Shown here piece after piece: positions 7,943-17,182 of a stretch of DNA of 64,000 nucleotides. Source of the stretch: Anaerolineae bacterium (GTDB lineage Bacteria > Chloroflexota > Anaerolineae > Anaerolineales > Anaerolineaceae); NCBI GenBank assembly GCA_013314735.1, contig JABUFD010000001.1:1178001-1242000 (forward strand), read 5' to 3'. The position numbers were made by a program, and so were the translations under genes. The first letter of the stretch is position 1; every line of letters begins with the position of its first letter. The notes beneath the pieces were generated by a model, which was given only the letters and a program-made list of their open reading frames with translations, did not search any database and was not told where the DNA came from.

Positions 7943-9130
7943 TTAAACCGCGATTAATTCAGGCTGGAAGGCCGGCCGTTGTCCATTCAAAAGTACATAA
8001 GGCGCCGCCCGTTTGGCTACCACTCCCAACCGGGCCAGATCACCCATAGTCTTGATTGGGTTCTGCCGGCGGCATGCCACAATCCGCTGCGCCCCTTTGG
8101 GTCCGATACCGGGAATATGCAGCAGATCTTCCATGTCAGCATGGTTGATTTCCATGGGCTGCTCCCGTAGGTTCAATTCCGCCCATGCGAGCTTCGGATC
8201 ACGGTCCAAAGGCAGATATCCAGTTCCCACAAATGGCAAATCTTCCATTGAAAACGGATAATCCCGCAGTAAGAACGATGCCTGGAATAACCGATAACGC
8301 CTCCACATTGATTCTGGAGGACGGTTCTCCAACGGGGTATTTTGGACCGGTGAAAATGCCGAATAATATGTCCTTGTCAATTTCAACCGCCGGATCAAAT
8401 ACTCTGACACCTGGAGTAATTCAACATCACTTTCATCCGTTCCCCCGACCACAAATTGCGTTACAGTGGATGGCCAACGACCGTTCCAACTGTGATAGGG
8501 GTGTACAGTCTGCCTGATGTTCTCCACCCAGGTTAATGGCTGAACCAACTGTTGCTCAAAGGTTTTCATGGGTGCCAGATCCTTCAAACGAAGCGCATTT
8601 GGTGCCTCCAGGTTAACGGAAACACGGTCTGCCAACCTCATCGCCTGAAATACCTGCTCATATTCTGCTCCCGGCATAATTTTCAGATGAAGATAATCGC
8701 GGTATTGGTACTTATGGCGCAGGATATCAGCGGTCTTCAATAATTCATCCTGGGTACGAACCGCTCCTCTGAAAACACCGGAGCTGAGAAACAACCCCTG
8801 CACATATCGCTTGCGGTACATTTCCATGAAAATTCGTGCCATTTCTTCAGGCGTGAAGCTCTCTCTGCGTGTATCACGTCCAGCACGGCAGCCGCAATAG
8901 TTACAGTTTTTCTCACATGCGGTGGTAAGCAGCGTTTTTAGAATGGGTACTTTCCGTCCCCCACTGATGGTCGAATATGAGATTGGAGGATATGACGGAT
9001 CTACAGACTCCCAGACCAAATTTGATTTCACCCTCTCGCAGGGTGCTTGTGACGGTATGGAAGGGGTATCTTCTTCTTCATACCCACTTGATTCTGAGAT
9101 CAGCTGCAATTTTTGAAGTAATTGATCCAT
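7943..9130 (-). CDS. Radical SAM protein with helix-hairpin-helix domain
   Basis: A 395-residue protein. The radical SAM cluster motif is CEKNCNYC (about residues 71-78), which binds a [4Fe-4S] cluster and S-adenosylmethionine. The middle is a TIM-barrel core (LFLSSGVFRGAVRTQDELLK). Near the C-terminus HIPGIGPKGAQRIVACRR is a helix-hairpin-helix DNA-binding motif. The family is annotated as a putative DNA modification/repair radical SAM protein, but its reaction is unknown. The start at ATG 9130 is supported by TATAAT six bases upstream. It is the likely partner of the DUF6504-like gene. Confidence 0.85.
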   Translation of the reverse strand: MDQLLQKLQLISESSGYEEEDTPSIPSQAPCERVKSNLVWESVDPSYPPISYSTISGGRKVPILKTLLTTACEKNCNYCGCRAGRDTRRESFTPEEMARIFMEMYRKRYVQGLFLSSGVFRGAVRTQDELLKTADILRHKYQYRDYLHLKIMPGAEYEQVFQAMRLADRVSVNLEAPNALRLKDLAPMKTFEQQLVQPLTWVENIRQTVHPYHSWNGRWPSTVTQFVVGGTDESDVELLQVSEYLIRRLKLTRTYYSAFSPVQNTPLENRPPESMWRRYRLFQASFLLRDYPFSMEDLPFVGTGYLPLDRDPKLAWAELNLREQPMEINHADMEDLLHIPGIGPKGAQRIVACRRQNPIKTMGDLARLGVVAKRAAPYVLLNGQRPAFQPELIAV

Positions 9131-9136
9131 ACATCC

Positions 9137-9142
9137 ATTATA
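9137..9142 (-). promoter_or_regulatory. -10 box placed for a leaderless mRNA
   Basis: TATAAT on the minus strand with six bases (GGATGT) before the ATG at 9130. It is divergent from the similar box at 9276 that serves the sortase gene. Confidence 0.6.
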
Positions 9143-9275
9143 GAACTTTTTTTCTATTTTGCAAGATAATCACTTATCCAAAAAGCAAGGCGGTTTGATC
9201 CCATTCATCCACATTAACCACTCCCTACCAGAATTGCACGCAAGTTCTAAATCATGTTGGCGACAAAATCAAAGG

Positions 9276-9281
9276 TATAAT
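9276..9281 (+). promoter_or_regulatory. -10 box placed for a leaderless mRNA
   Basis: TATAAT followed by six bases (ACAGCC) and the ATG at 9288. No ribosome-binding site is present. The 157-bp gap between the divergent radical SAM and sortase genes holds little else. Confidence 0.6.
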
Positions 9282-9287
9282 ACAGCC

Positions 9288-10178
9288 ATGCAACAATATA
9301 AGGGTCAGCGCCTAACAGAGAATGATCTCCGCTTTCATTTGCTGCAGCAAATGCGCTTACGACGCCGCCAGCAGTACCAACACTTCATGGACACAGGAAC
9401 CATTGACACTGGCAGCCTCCCCACCCACAACACAACTCCCCTACCAGTCATTGGCGATACCCAGGATAATGATTATCCAAAGACTCTGACACAGAAGAAA
9501 AAACCGGGGTGGTATGATCGGTTCCTGCTCATGGTGGAAGGCCTGGCAGTCATCGCATTGCTGTTTGTGGTTTTCAATGGTTTTTCCCTGGTACAGACAC
9601 TCAACCGTGAAATTTCATCAGCCCTGCAGCAGCCAACCTTAACACCGACGCCGCTCATCGCCCCAGTAGTATTGCCTGCCGGCCACACTTTCTCAGGTGG
9701 TGCGCCTGTACCCAATGAGGCAGAGATCCCCGAGCACCTCCGCCCGATTGTTCAGGCAATGGCTGCCATCCCACTGCCCACCCAGAGCCCTCAACAACCG
9801 ATCCGCATCCAGATACCGGCCATTGATGTCGATGCCCCCGTGGTTCAGGGTGACGGCTGGGAGCAGTTGAAAAAAGGGGTCGGTCAGCATATCGGTTCCG
9901 CCAACCCAGGCTCTGACGGCAACCTGGTGCTATCCGCGCATAATGACATTTATGGGGAGATTTTCCGTGATCTCGACCAGTTGCAAGAAGGTGATGTGAT
10001 CCGGGTTTTCACCTCACAGAGCAGTTACGAATATATCGTCCTGCAAACCCAGGTGGTGGAACCTACCCGGGTTGATGTCCTTAACCAAACTGCAGATCCG
10101 ATCACAACTCTCATCTCGTGTTATCCATATGGGATTAATAACCAGCGCATTGTGATCACAGCAAAATTAAGAAAGTAA
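9288..10178 (+). CDS. Sortase family transpeptidase
   Basis: A 296-residue membrane-anchored cysteine transpeptidase. A basic cytoplasmic N-terminus is followed by one membrane helix (VEGLAVIALLFVVFNGFSLV, about residues 83-102), a Pro/Thr linker and the sortase domain (about residues 165-296). The catalytic His is in LVLSAHND, the Cys in TLISCYPYG and the Arg in NNQRIVI. The pattern fits class D/E-like sortases, which attach surface proteins. No LPxTG-type substrate is encoded nearby. The frame extends upstream to 9159, but the ATG at 9288 is placed by the TATAAT box six bases before it. Confidence 0.87.
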   Translation: MQQYKGQRLTENDLRFHLLQQMRLRRRQQYQHFMDTGTIDTGSLPTHNTTPLPVIGDTQDNDYPKTLTQKKKPGWYDRFLLMVEGLAVIALLFVVFNGFSLVQTLNREISSALQQPTLTPTPLIAPVVLPAGHTFSGGAPVPNEAEIPEHLRPIVQAMAAIPLPTQSPQQPIRIQIPAIDVDAPVVQGDGWEQLKKGVGQHIGSANPGSDGNLVLSAHNDIYGEIFRDLDQLQEGDVIRVFTSQSSYEYIVLQTQVVEPTRVDVLNQTADPITTLISCYPYGINNQRIVITAKLRK

Positions 10179-10208
10179 TCCATCCCAACCTTAGAGGTAG
10201 TTCAACCC

Positions 10209-11285
10209 ATGTCCCCATTATTTGTCCCCGGTCCGGTGGATATCCTTCCCGATGTACAGGCCTCCCTTGGCAGGCCGATGATGTTCCATCGTGGCGCTGA
10301 ATTCGAAGCGTTGTACCACAAATTGGAACAAGCTTCACGCTGTCTATATGATACCCAGCGCCATGTATACATTGCCTCTTTCAGCGGAACCGGGATGATG
10401 GAAGCCGCCATGCGCAATTTTGTCGAAAAAGATGTGCTGATCTGCGTCAGCGGTGGATTTTCGGATCGCTGGTATGCCATTGCGCAAAATAATGGAAAAC
10501 AGGCAGACCTTTTCAACATCCCGCCCGGTGATGCTTTGCTGCCGGAACTGATCGCACCCCTGCTGACAAAGAAACACTATGAAGCCATCGCGATCGTCCA
10601 CAACGAAACCTCTACCGGGGTGGAAAATCCGGTGGAAGAAATCGCACAAATGGTGCATATCGAAAGCCCCGATACCCTGATCTTGCTGGATTGTGTCTCC
10701 TCCATTGGCGGAGCATATATCGGTTTTGATCGTTGGGGAATCGATTTTGCCTTTGGCTCTGTCAACAAATGCCTAGCCATGCCGCCCGGACTATCGGTGG
10801 CGGTGGCATCAGAACGCGCCCTGGAAAAAGCGGCATCAGTGGCAAACCGGGGCTGGTTCCTTGATATCCTGCGCCTGGATCACCATCATCACATCAATAC
10901 CGTCCCAACCACCCCGGCGGTTTCACTCTATTTCGCCTATGAAACCCAGCTGCGCCATATCCTTTCAGAGGGCTTGCCCCAGCGTTTTGCCCGTCACCAG
11001 GCGATGGCGGAAAGGGTATCAGCGTGGGGAGAGTCTCACGGCATGCCCCCTCTGGCAAAGCCACCCTTCCGCTCCAAAACGATGACAGCTTTACACAACG
11101 ACCACCAGCTAGACTTTCAGTCGTTACGGGCTTACCTGAAACAATTCGACCTGGAAATCGCCAATGGATACGATGAACTGAAGGATCATACCTTCCGCAT
11201 CGCCAATATGGGTGAATTGCACCTGGCAGATGTTGACCGTCTTTTAACGCAAATGGAGATATACATCCGGGAATCAACGAATTGA
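10209..11285 (+). CDS. Class V aminotransferase (alanine-glyoxylate/serine-pyruvate type)
   Basis: A 358-residue PLP-dependent aminotransferase of fold type I. Visible features are the start FVPGPVDILPDVQASLGRPM, typical of the alanine-glyoxylate group, SFSGTGMMEAAMRNF for phosphate binding, LLDCVSSIGG with the PLP aspartate and FGSVNKCLAMPPG with the Schiff-base lysine. Possible substrates include serine, alanine, glyoxylate or a phosphonate intermediate, and the sequence does not decide. It lies 30 nt after the sortase gene and may be read from the same transcript. A strong hairpin follows. Confidence 0.85.
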   Translation: MSPLFVPGPVDILPDVQASLGRPMMFHRGAEFEALYHKLEQASRCLYDTQRHVYIASFSGTGMMEAAMRNFVEKDVLICVSGGFSDRWYAIAQNNGKQADLFNIPPGDALLPELIAPLLTKKHYEAIAIVHNETSTGVENPVEEIAQMVHIESPDTLILLDCVSSIGGAYIGFDRWGIDFAFGSVNKCLAMPPGLSVAVASERALEKAASVANRGWFLDILRLDHHHHINTVPTTPAVSLYFAYETQLRHILSEGLPQRFARHQAMAERVSAWGESHGMPPLAKPPFRSKTMTALHNDHQLDFQSLRAYLKQFDLEIANGYDELKDHTFRIANMGELHLADVDRLLTQMEIYIRESTN

Positions 11286-11318
11286 TGCGATGTGACACTC
11301 ACTGTATTCATTAAATAC

Positions 11319-11349
11319 AAAGAGGATGCTTTTGCAGAGCATCCTCTTT
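11319..11349. terminator. Bidirectional hairpin between convergent genes
   Basis: A perfect 12-bp stem (AAAGAGGATGCT/AGCATCCTCTTT) with a 7-nt loop lies between the aminotransferase and ahcY stops. T-rich flanks are short, so termination strength is uncertain. Confidence 0.65.
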
Positions 11350-11372
11350 GTGTAGAGCACAAAATTTCCGAC

Positions 11373-12650
<1,278 letters not shown>

Positions 12651-13613
12651 TTAATCCGATTTTAAAGCATCCAACACACCTTGATCGTCAAAATGTTCAC
12701 GGTAGCGTTGAATAAATTCATCAATTGAGTAACGGTGGATCTGAGTGCCGCGCTGCTCGAGGCAATAGGTTGCTGCCAACGCTCCCATCCGCCCCATGGT
12801 TTCCCAATCAAATCCAAGTGAGTAACCCCGTAAAAAACCCCCGCGGAAAGCATCTCCCACCCCGGTAGGATCAAGCACCTGCCTGGGGGTCACAACAGGC
12901 ACCAGATAACGCCTATCCTTAACATAGATCACGGCGCCTTTCTCTCCCTGGGTGACCACCATGAATTCCAATTGGTTCAGTAATTCATTCTCGGTCAAGC
13001 CGGTATGCTTTTGCAGCAGCAGGTATTCATAATCATTCAGGAACAGGCTTTGCGCATTCTCGGCTCCCCGGCGTAATTCTTCGGGTGAAGATCGAACAAC
13101 TTGTTGCCCTGGGTCATACAAATACGGTATACCCAGTTGGGCGCATTCTTTGACGTATTGATCCATGGCCACCGGGTCATTGGGGGAGATAACCACCAGA
13201 TCAGGATAATCTGGTTGCATGCCGTGGATGGTTACCTCACTGGCATATTTCATCGCGCCGCTGTAAAAACTGGCAATCTGTGCATTGGAAAGATCGGTAT
13301 TGGCGAAGAATGATGCAGTGAATACACCATCGATTTTTCTCGCATACCTGGTATTCACCCCGTTGCCTTCCAACCAGGTTCGGTATTCACCAAAATCCTC
13401 GCCGACTGTACCGACCAGGATCGGTCGTTCACCCAGGAGAGCCAGGGTGTAGCAGATATTGGGAGCGGTACCTCCGCGCTGGCGCACCATGGAATCGACA
13501 AGAAAAGAAAGGCTGATATTGTTGAGGTTCTCGGGCAGGATATGATCTTTAAAATATCCCGGGAATGTCATCAAGTAATCGAACGCAATCGATCCAGTGC
13601 AGGCTATTTTCAT
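12651..13613 (-). CDS. PfkB-family sugar/nucleoside kinase, probably adenosine kinase
   Basis: A 320-residue ribokinase-fold kinase. The N-terminal substrate region (ACTGSIAFDYLMTFPG) is followed by the glycine motif RQRGGTAPNICYTLALLGE and the C-terminal signature DPTGVGDAFRGGFLRG with the catalytic Asp. Its place directly before ahcY suggests adenosine as substrate (ATP + adenosine to ADP + AMP). PfkB specificity is hard to read from sequence, so this rests on context. The frame is open to 13649, but the ATG at 13613 has AAGGAA five bases upstream. Expression probably depends on the structured leader at 13633-13688. Confidence 0.82.
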   Translation of the reverse strand: MKIACTGSIAFDYLMTFPGYFKDHILPENLNNISLSFLVDSMVRQRGGTAPNICYTLALLGERPILVGTVGEDFGEYRTWLEGNGVNTRYARKIDGVFTASFFANTDLSNAQIASFYSGAMKYASEVTIHGMQPDYPDLVVISPNDPVAMDQYVKECAQLGIPYLYDPGQQVVRSSPEELRRGAENAQSLFLNDYEYLLLQKHTGLTENELLNQLEFMVVTQGEKGAVIYVKDRRYLVPVVTPRQVLDPTGVGDAFRGGFLRGYSLGFDWETMGRMGALAATYCLEQRGTQIHRYSIDEFIQRYREHFDDQGVLDALKSD

Positions 13614-13632
13614 GCTAATTCCTTCGTCTATA

Positions 13633-13688
13633 GGTTTTTCCACACACAAAAAAACCGCCCGAGGGACGGCGCGGGAGCTTTGCGCGCC
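13633..13688 (-). promoter_or_regulatory. Candidate transcription attenuator before the PfkB/ahcY operon
   Basis: Read on the minus strand right after the predicted transcript start. First, GGCGCG (13688-13683) pairs with CGCGCC (13673-13668). Second, CCGTCC (13669-13664) pairs with GGGCGG (13660-13655) around a 3-nt loop, followed by seven T (13654-13648), an intrinsic terminator. Third, GGTTTTT (13656-13650) can pair with AAAAACC (13639-13633), which would consume the T tract and part of the terminator stem. The terminator lies between promoter and gene, so it cannot serve an upstream gene. The signal is unknown, and it does not match the SAH riboswitch I know. Confidence 0.6.
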
Positions 13689-13691
13689 ATA

Positions 13692-13720
13692 ACTATATCA
13701 TGAGGTTAATCTCCTGTCAA
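13692..13720 (-). promoter_or_regulatory. Sigma-70-type promoter for the PfkB/ahcY operon
   Basis: TTGACA (13720-13715), a 17-nt spacer, then TATAGT (13697-13692) on the minus strand. The expected start is near 13685-13688, at the first base of the leader hairpin. In the rest of this 363-bp gap, 13721-13963 shows no gene or clear signal. Confidence 0.8.
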
Positions 13721-13963
13721 AGCGGGCATCATGGGCTGTTTCTAACAACGATAAGAAGAAATTACGAAACAGGAAGACCCGGTCAGCCCGTATGTGTCGC
13801 GTATTGGCCCTATCCACATCATGTTGGGTTTATCTTACTTACCGGCCAGAATTAAACCTGTCTCAGCCTCGTCATTCTGCGATGTTTATGGAAAGATTGC
13901 AATGATAGGAATTCATGCAGGCACCAATTACCATCTGCCGAATACCCGGTATTTTTGGAATGT

Positions 13964-13969
13964 TATAAT
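13964..13969 (+). promoter_or_regulatory. -10 box placed for a leaderless mRNA
   Basis: TATAAT followed by seven bases (TATCGAT) and the ATG at 13977. No Shine-Dalgarno sequence is present. It supports this ATG over the upstream in-frame starts. Confidence 0.6.
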
Positions 13970-13976
13970 TATCGAT

Positions 13977-16505
13977 ATGAAAAATGTAAGGCAAACCAAT
14001 AAGCCAAAAACCCAGAAAATTCTTTTCCGCTTGCTGACAGTATCGGTAATCACAGGATTGGTGGCCACCTCCTGCATTCCGCTTGAGGAGGAGTTGTTTG
14101 CAGAGACATCTGCCACAAACACCGAAATTCCCTCCCCAGCGGAAATCGATGGGCTCCCTGAAACCAATGTCTTAACAACACAGGAAGCGCCTTTATCGCC
14201 AGAGACCAGCAGCCAACAGAATACCATCTTCACAGTAGAAGATGAAAAGTTTCCTCATGTTGTTGAAGCAGATTGGTACCTGTACACCGGTCAGTATGAT
14301 CAAGCAGAAGTGGTCTTTCAAACCCAATACGATCAACCTGAGTCAAATCCAGAGCTTAAGGCTTCCGCCCTGCTTGGTTTGGGGCGGATTGCACTATTGA
14401 CTGCCCAGGAAACAAGAGCAGTCGAATTGTTTGACACCATCCTCCAGGTCTACCCGGCCAGCGCTGCGGCAATTGATGCGCGTTTCTTCCTTGGCGAGGC
14501 ATACAGTGGCCTGGGTGAATATGTCGCTGCTGCGTTGGCATACCAGCAGTTCGCAAACCTTGCTCCCCAGACATTGCCAGCATTCGTCTGGGAGAAAATT
14601 GGAGATGCTTACCAGCTTGCCGGTCAATTTAACGAGGCAGTGAATGCCTATCAAAGCACAATTAACGCTCTGACCGACACACACTCCATCAATCTCATCA
14701 AAGAGAAAATTGGCATTCTATACCGCGACCAGGGAGAAACAGACATCGCCGTTCAGTATTTCCTGGATGCGTTCAATAATTCGGAGAACGATTATTTCCG
14801 CGCCCGTATGAACTTCCTGGTCGGTCAGGCATACATGGCGGCCGGGCAAACCGCCCTGGCTTACCAAAAGTTTCAAGAAAATGTTTCAGCCTATCCGTAT
14901 GTCTACGATACATACACCGGCCTGATCACCCTGGTGGAGGCGGGTGAATCCGTTAATGAATACCAACGTGGCTTGACCGATTATTATGCCAGGGCATACG
15001 GCGTGGCTGTGGACGCGTTTAACCGATATATTGACAACACGCCTGTGCCTGAACGGAATGGTGACGTTCATCACTATAAAGCTTTCAGCCTGCTTGCACT
15101 TGAGGATTATCAAGGCGCGATTGCGGAATGGCGGGTATTGATCGAAAATTTCCCCACTAACCAGTTTTTTGCCTCCGCCTGGGACGAAATTGCCTACACG
15201 CAATGGATGTTCCTTAATAATCCAAAAACGGCTGCCCAGACCTACCTCACATTCTGCGATACCTATCCATCCAATCCCGAAGTGCCAGATTTCCTGTTTT
15301 ATGCCGCCCGTGTTTATGAACTGCATGACCTTCTCCCCGAAGCAGCTGAAACCTGGCAGCGATTGGCTTACGGTTATCCCGACAGCACAAACGCTGTTCG
15401 CGCACTTCATCTCGCCGGTGTATCGTATTATCGCCTGGCAGATTACCAGAACGCCATGACTGTGTTTACTCAGATGCAAAATGCTGCTGTGCTGTCCGAT
15501 GATCAGGCGGCAGCCCGTTTCTGGCAGGGGAAAACATTCGCCGCCCAGGGCCAAATTTCAGAGGCAGAAGCTGCATACGCCGCTGCCGTCCTCCTCTCCC
15601 CTGGTTCCTATTACGGCATCAGGGCAGAAGAAATCCTGACAAATCAAACCCCATTTGCACCTTCGGATACCATCCAACTGGCAGCAGACCTGCAATCGGA
15701 ACGAAAGCAGGCAGTGATCTGGATGCGCACCACATTTAACATCGATCCTGCCACCGACCTGCAGTCGCCTCAGATCATCAGCAATGATCCCGATTACATC
15801 CGGGCAATCGATTATTGGCGATTGGGCTACTATCACGAGTCTCTCGCTTCCTTCGACATCGTCCGGGGCAGGTATGAGTCAGACCCAATCAATCTTTTCC
15901 GATTGTTAGCGGTGCTGGTCAATCATGGCTTCTACAGGGCGGCAGCTTTCGCCTCACGCCAGATTCTTGACCTGTCTAATATTGGCACGGCCAACCTGTT
16001 AACCGCACCCGCCTACTTCAACCATATCCGTTATGGTGTTTTCTATAACGATATCATCGAAGAACAATCTGCCAGGTACGCAATTGATCCGCTCTTGATT
16101 TACACTCAGATTCGCCAGGAATCCTTGTTTGAGAGCCGTGTCGGATCCAGTGCGGGTGCGATAGGCCTCATGCAAATCATTCCATCCACCGGCGCTCAAA
16201 TCCATCAGCAGCTCAATTTTCCGCCGAACTACACTTCAGATATGCTCTACCTGCCAGCAGTAAATCTCCCGATGGGTGTCTACTATATCGACCTTCAGCG
16301 TGATTATTTCGATGGTGCATTTCATCCCGCACTGGCAGCCTATAATGCTGGTCCCGGCAACGCAGCCATATGGTGGTCTCAAGCTCAGGGAGATCCTGAC
16401 CTGTTCCTTGAGATCATTCGATTTGGCGAAACACGCACATATCTGGTTAACATAGTCGAAACCCGCCACATTTACCAGATTTTATACCAAAACGCAACTG
16501 AATAA
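13977..16505 (+). CDS. TPR-containing lytic murein transglycosylase lipoprotein
   Basis: An 842-residue exported protein that should cleave peptidoglycan glycan strands. It begins with a basic N-terminus and a lipoprotein-like signal (VSVITGLVATSC; Cys about residue 30). A long array of tetratricopeptide-like repeats (about residues 85-610) follows. The C-terminal SLT domain contains QESLFESRVGSSAGAIGLMQ with the catalytic Glu, and the later block ALAAYNAGPGNA. The architecture resembles Slt70 with an extended TPR region. The frame is open to 13794, but the ATG at 13977 fits the signal peptide and the TATAAT box. Confidence 0.88.
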   Translation: MKNVRQTNKPKTQKILFRLLTVSVITGLVATSCIPLEEELFAETSATNTEIPSPAEIDGLPETNVLTTQEAPLSPETSSQQNTIFTVEDEKFPHVVEADWYLYTGQYDQAEVVFQTQYDQPESNPELKASALLGLGRIALLTAQETRAVELFDTILQVYPASAAAIDARFFLGEAYSGLGEYVAAALAYQQFANLAPQTLPAFVWEKIGDAYQLAGQFNEAVNAYQSTINALTDTHSINLIKEKIGILYRDQGETDIAVQYFLDAFNNSENDYFRARMNFLVGQAYMAAGQTALAYQKFQENVSAYPYVYDTYTGLITLVEAGESVNEYQRGLTDYYARAYGVAVDAFNRYIDNTPVPERNGDVHHYKAFSLLALEDYQGAIAEWRVLIENFPTNQFFASAWDEIAYTQWMFLNNPKTAAQTYLTFCDTYPSNPEVPDFLFYAARVYELHDLLPEAAETWQRLAYGYPDSTNAVRALHLAGVSYYRLADYQNAMTVFTQMQNAAVLSDDQAAARFWQGKTFAAQGQISEAEAAYAAAVLLSPGSYYGIRAEEILTNQTPFAPSDTIQLAADLQSERKQAVIWMRTTFNIDPATDLQSPQIISNDPDYIRAIDYWRLGYYHESLASFDIVRGRYESDPINLFRLLAVLVNHGFYRAAAFASRQILDLSNIGTANLLTAPAYFNHIRYGVFYNDIIEEQSARYAIDPLLIYTQIRQESLFESRVGSSAGAIGLMQIIPSTGAQIHQQLNFPPNYTSDMLYLPAVNLPMGVYYIDLQRDYFDGAFHPALAAYNAGPGNAAIWWSQAQGDPDLFLEIIRFGETRTYLVNIVETRHIYQILYQNATE

Positions 16506-17039
16506 ATGCAAGCCCTCATCACAGCCCTTCCCCAACCCTACCATCAGCGGATCATCAACATCTGGGATGGCCTACACAGCAAATTTAATATCACACAGGC
16601 CAGGGATATCACACCAATCCCTCACCTGACATGGCATATATCGCATTCATATCGCACGGGGATGATGGAGCACCTCCGATTGCTGTTGGGCGGTTGCAAG
16701 CTACCCTCCATAAAAGTTAATGGCCTGGGTGTGTTTCCTGGCACATCGCCGGTCATCTATTTGAGCATTGATACATCCGATCATCTGGTTGCCTTTCATC
16801 AATTTATCATCAAAAGCATTCTCCCCTTTTCACAGGAAAGTGTGGATTTATATGAACCGGACCGATGGGTGCCGCACATTACACTGGCACTGGGTGATAC
16901 AACCCCAACCATTGCAGAAGAAATCATTGCCGATAACGTTGGCACTCAATACGATTGGCGATTCGAGCCCGACAATTTCGTTTTGATTTCGGAGAATTTA
17001 TCAGGAACCTACATCGCTCAGGCATCCATTCGAGTCTGA
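16506..17039 (+). CDS. 2H phosphoesterase superfamily protein (2'-5' RNA ligase-like)
   Basis: A 177-residue protein with the two His-x-Thr motifs of the 2H superfamily, HLTWH (about residue 43) and HITLAL (about residue 121), each expected to place a catalytic His and Thr. Relatives include bacterial 2'-5' RNA ligase/cyclic phosphodiesterase (ThpR). It could process cyclic phosphate ends of RNA or nucleotides. The ATG abuts the transglycosylase stop with no gap and no ribosome-binding site, so translation is probably coupled, although no functional link is evident. Confidence 0.75.
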   Translation: MQALITALPQPYHQRIINIWDGLHSKFNITQARDITPIPHLTWHISHSYRTGMMEHLRLLLGGCKLPSIKVNGLGVFPGTSPVIYLSIDTSDHLVAFHQFIIKSILPFSQESVDLYEPDRWVPHITLALGDTTPTIAEEIIADNVGTQYDWRFEPDNFVLISENLSGTYIAQASIRV

Positions 17040-17127
17040 AAAAAGATCGTTGTCGTGGTTCACGAAATACTGCATATAGCTTGATTTATCATTTTGGTAT
17101 GGCCTCTCAACGCAGAGAAATAGCGAA

Positions 17128-17160
17128 AAAAGAGGCTGCTTATTTAAAGCAACCTCTTTT
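17128..17160. terminator. Bidirectional terminator
   Basis: AAAAGAGG/CCTCTTTT plus an inner TGCTT/AAGCA stem (one mismatch) with a 5-nt loop. It lies between the convergent 2H phosphoesterase and ppdK genes, with A/T flanks that serve both strands. Confidence 0.8.
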
Positions 17161-17182
17161 GAAACAGTTGTTGATTAATGAA

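Noticed and set aside
13613-13720. Known SAH riboswitch before ahcY operon
   Set aside because: The leader is about 75 nt and lacks the conserved sequence of the SAH class as I remember it. It is reported instead as an unclassified attenuator.
13794-13976. Longer start of the lytic transglycosylase
   Set aside because: It would bury the signal peptide behind about 60 residues. The TATAAT box and the lipoprotein signal both support ATG 13977.
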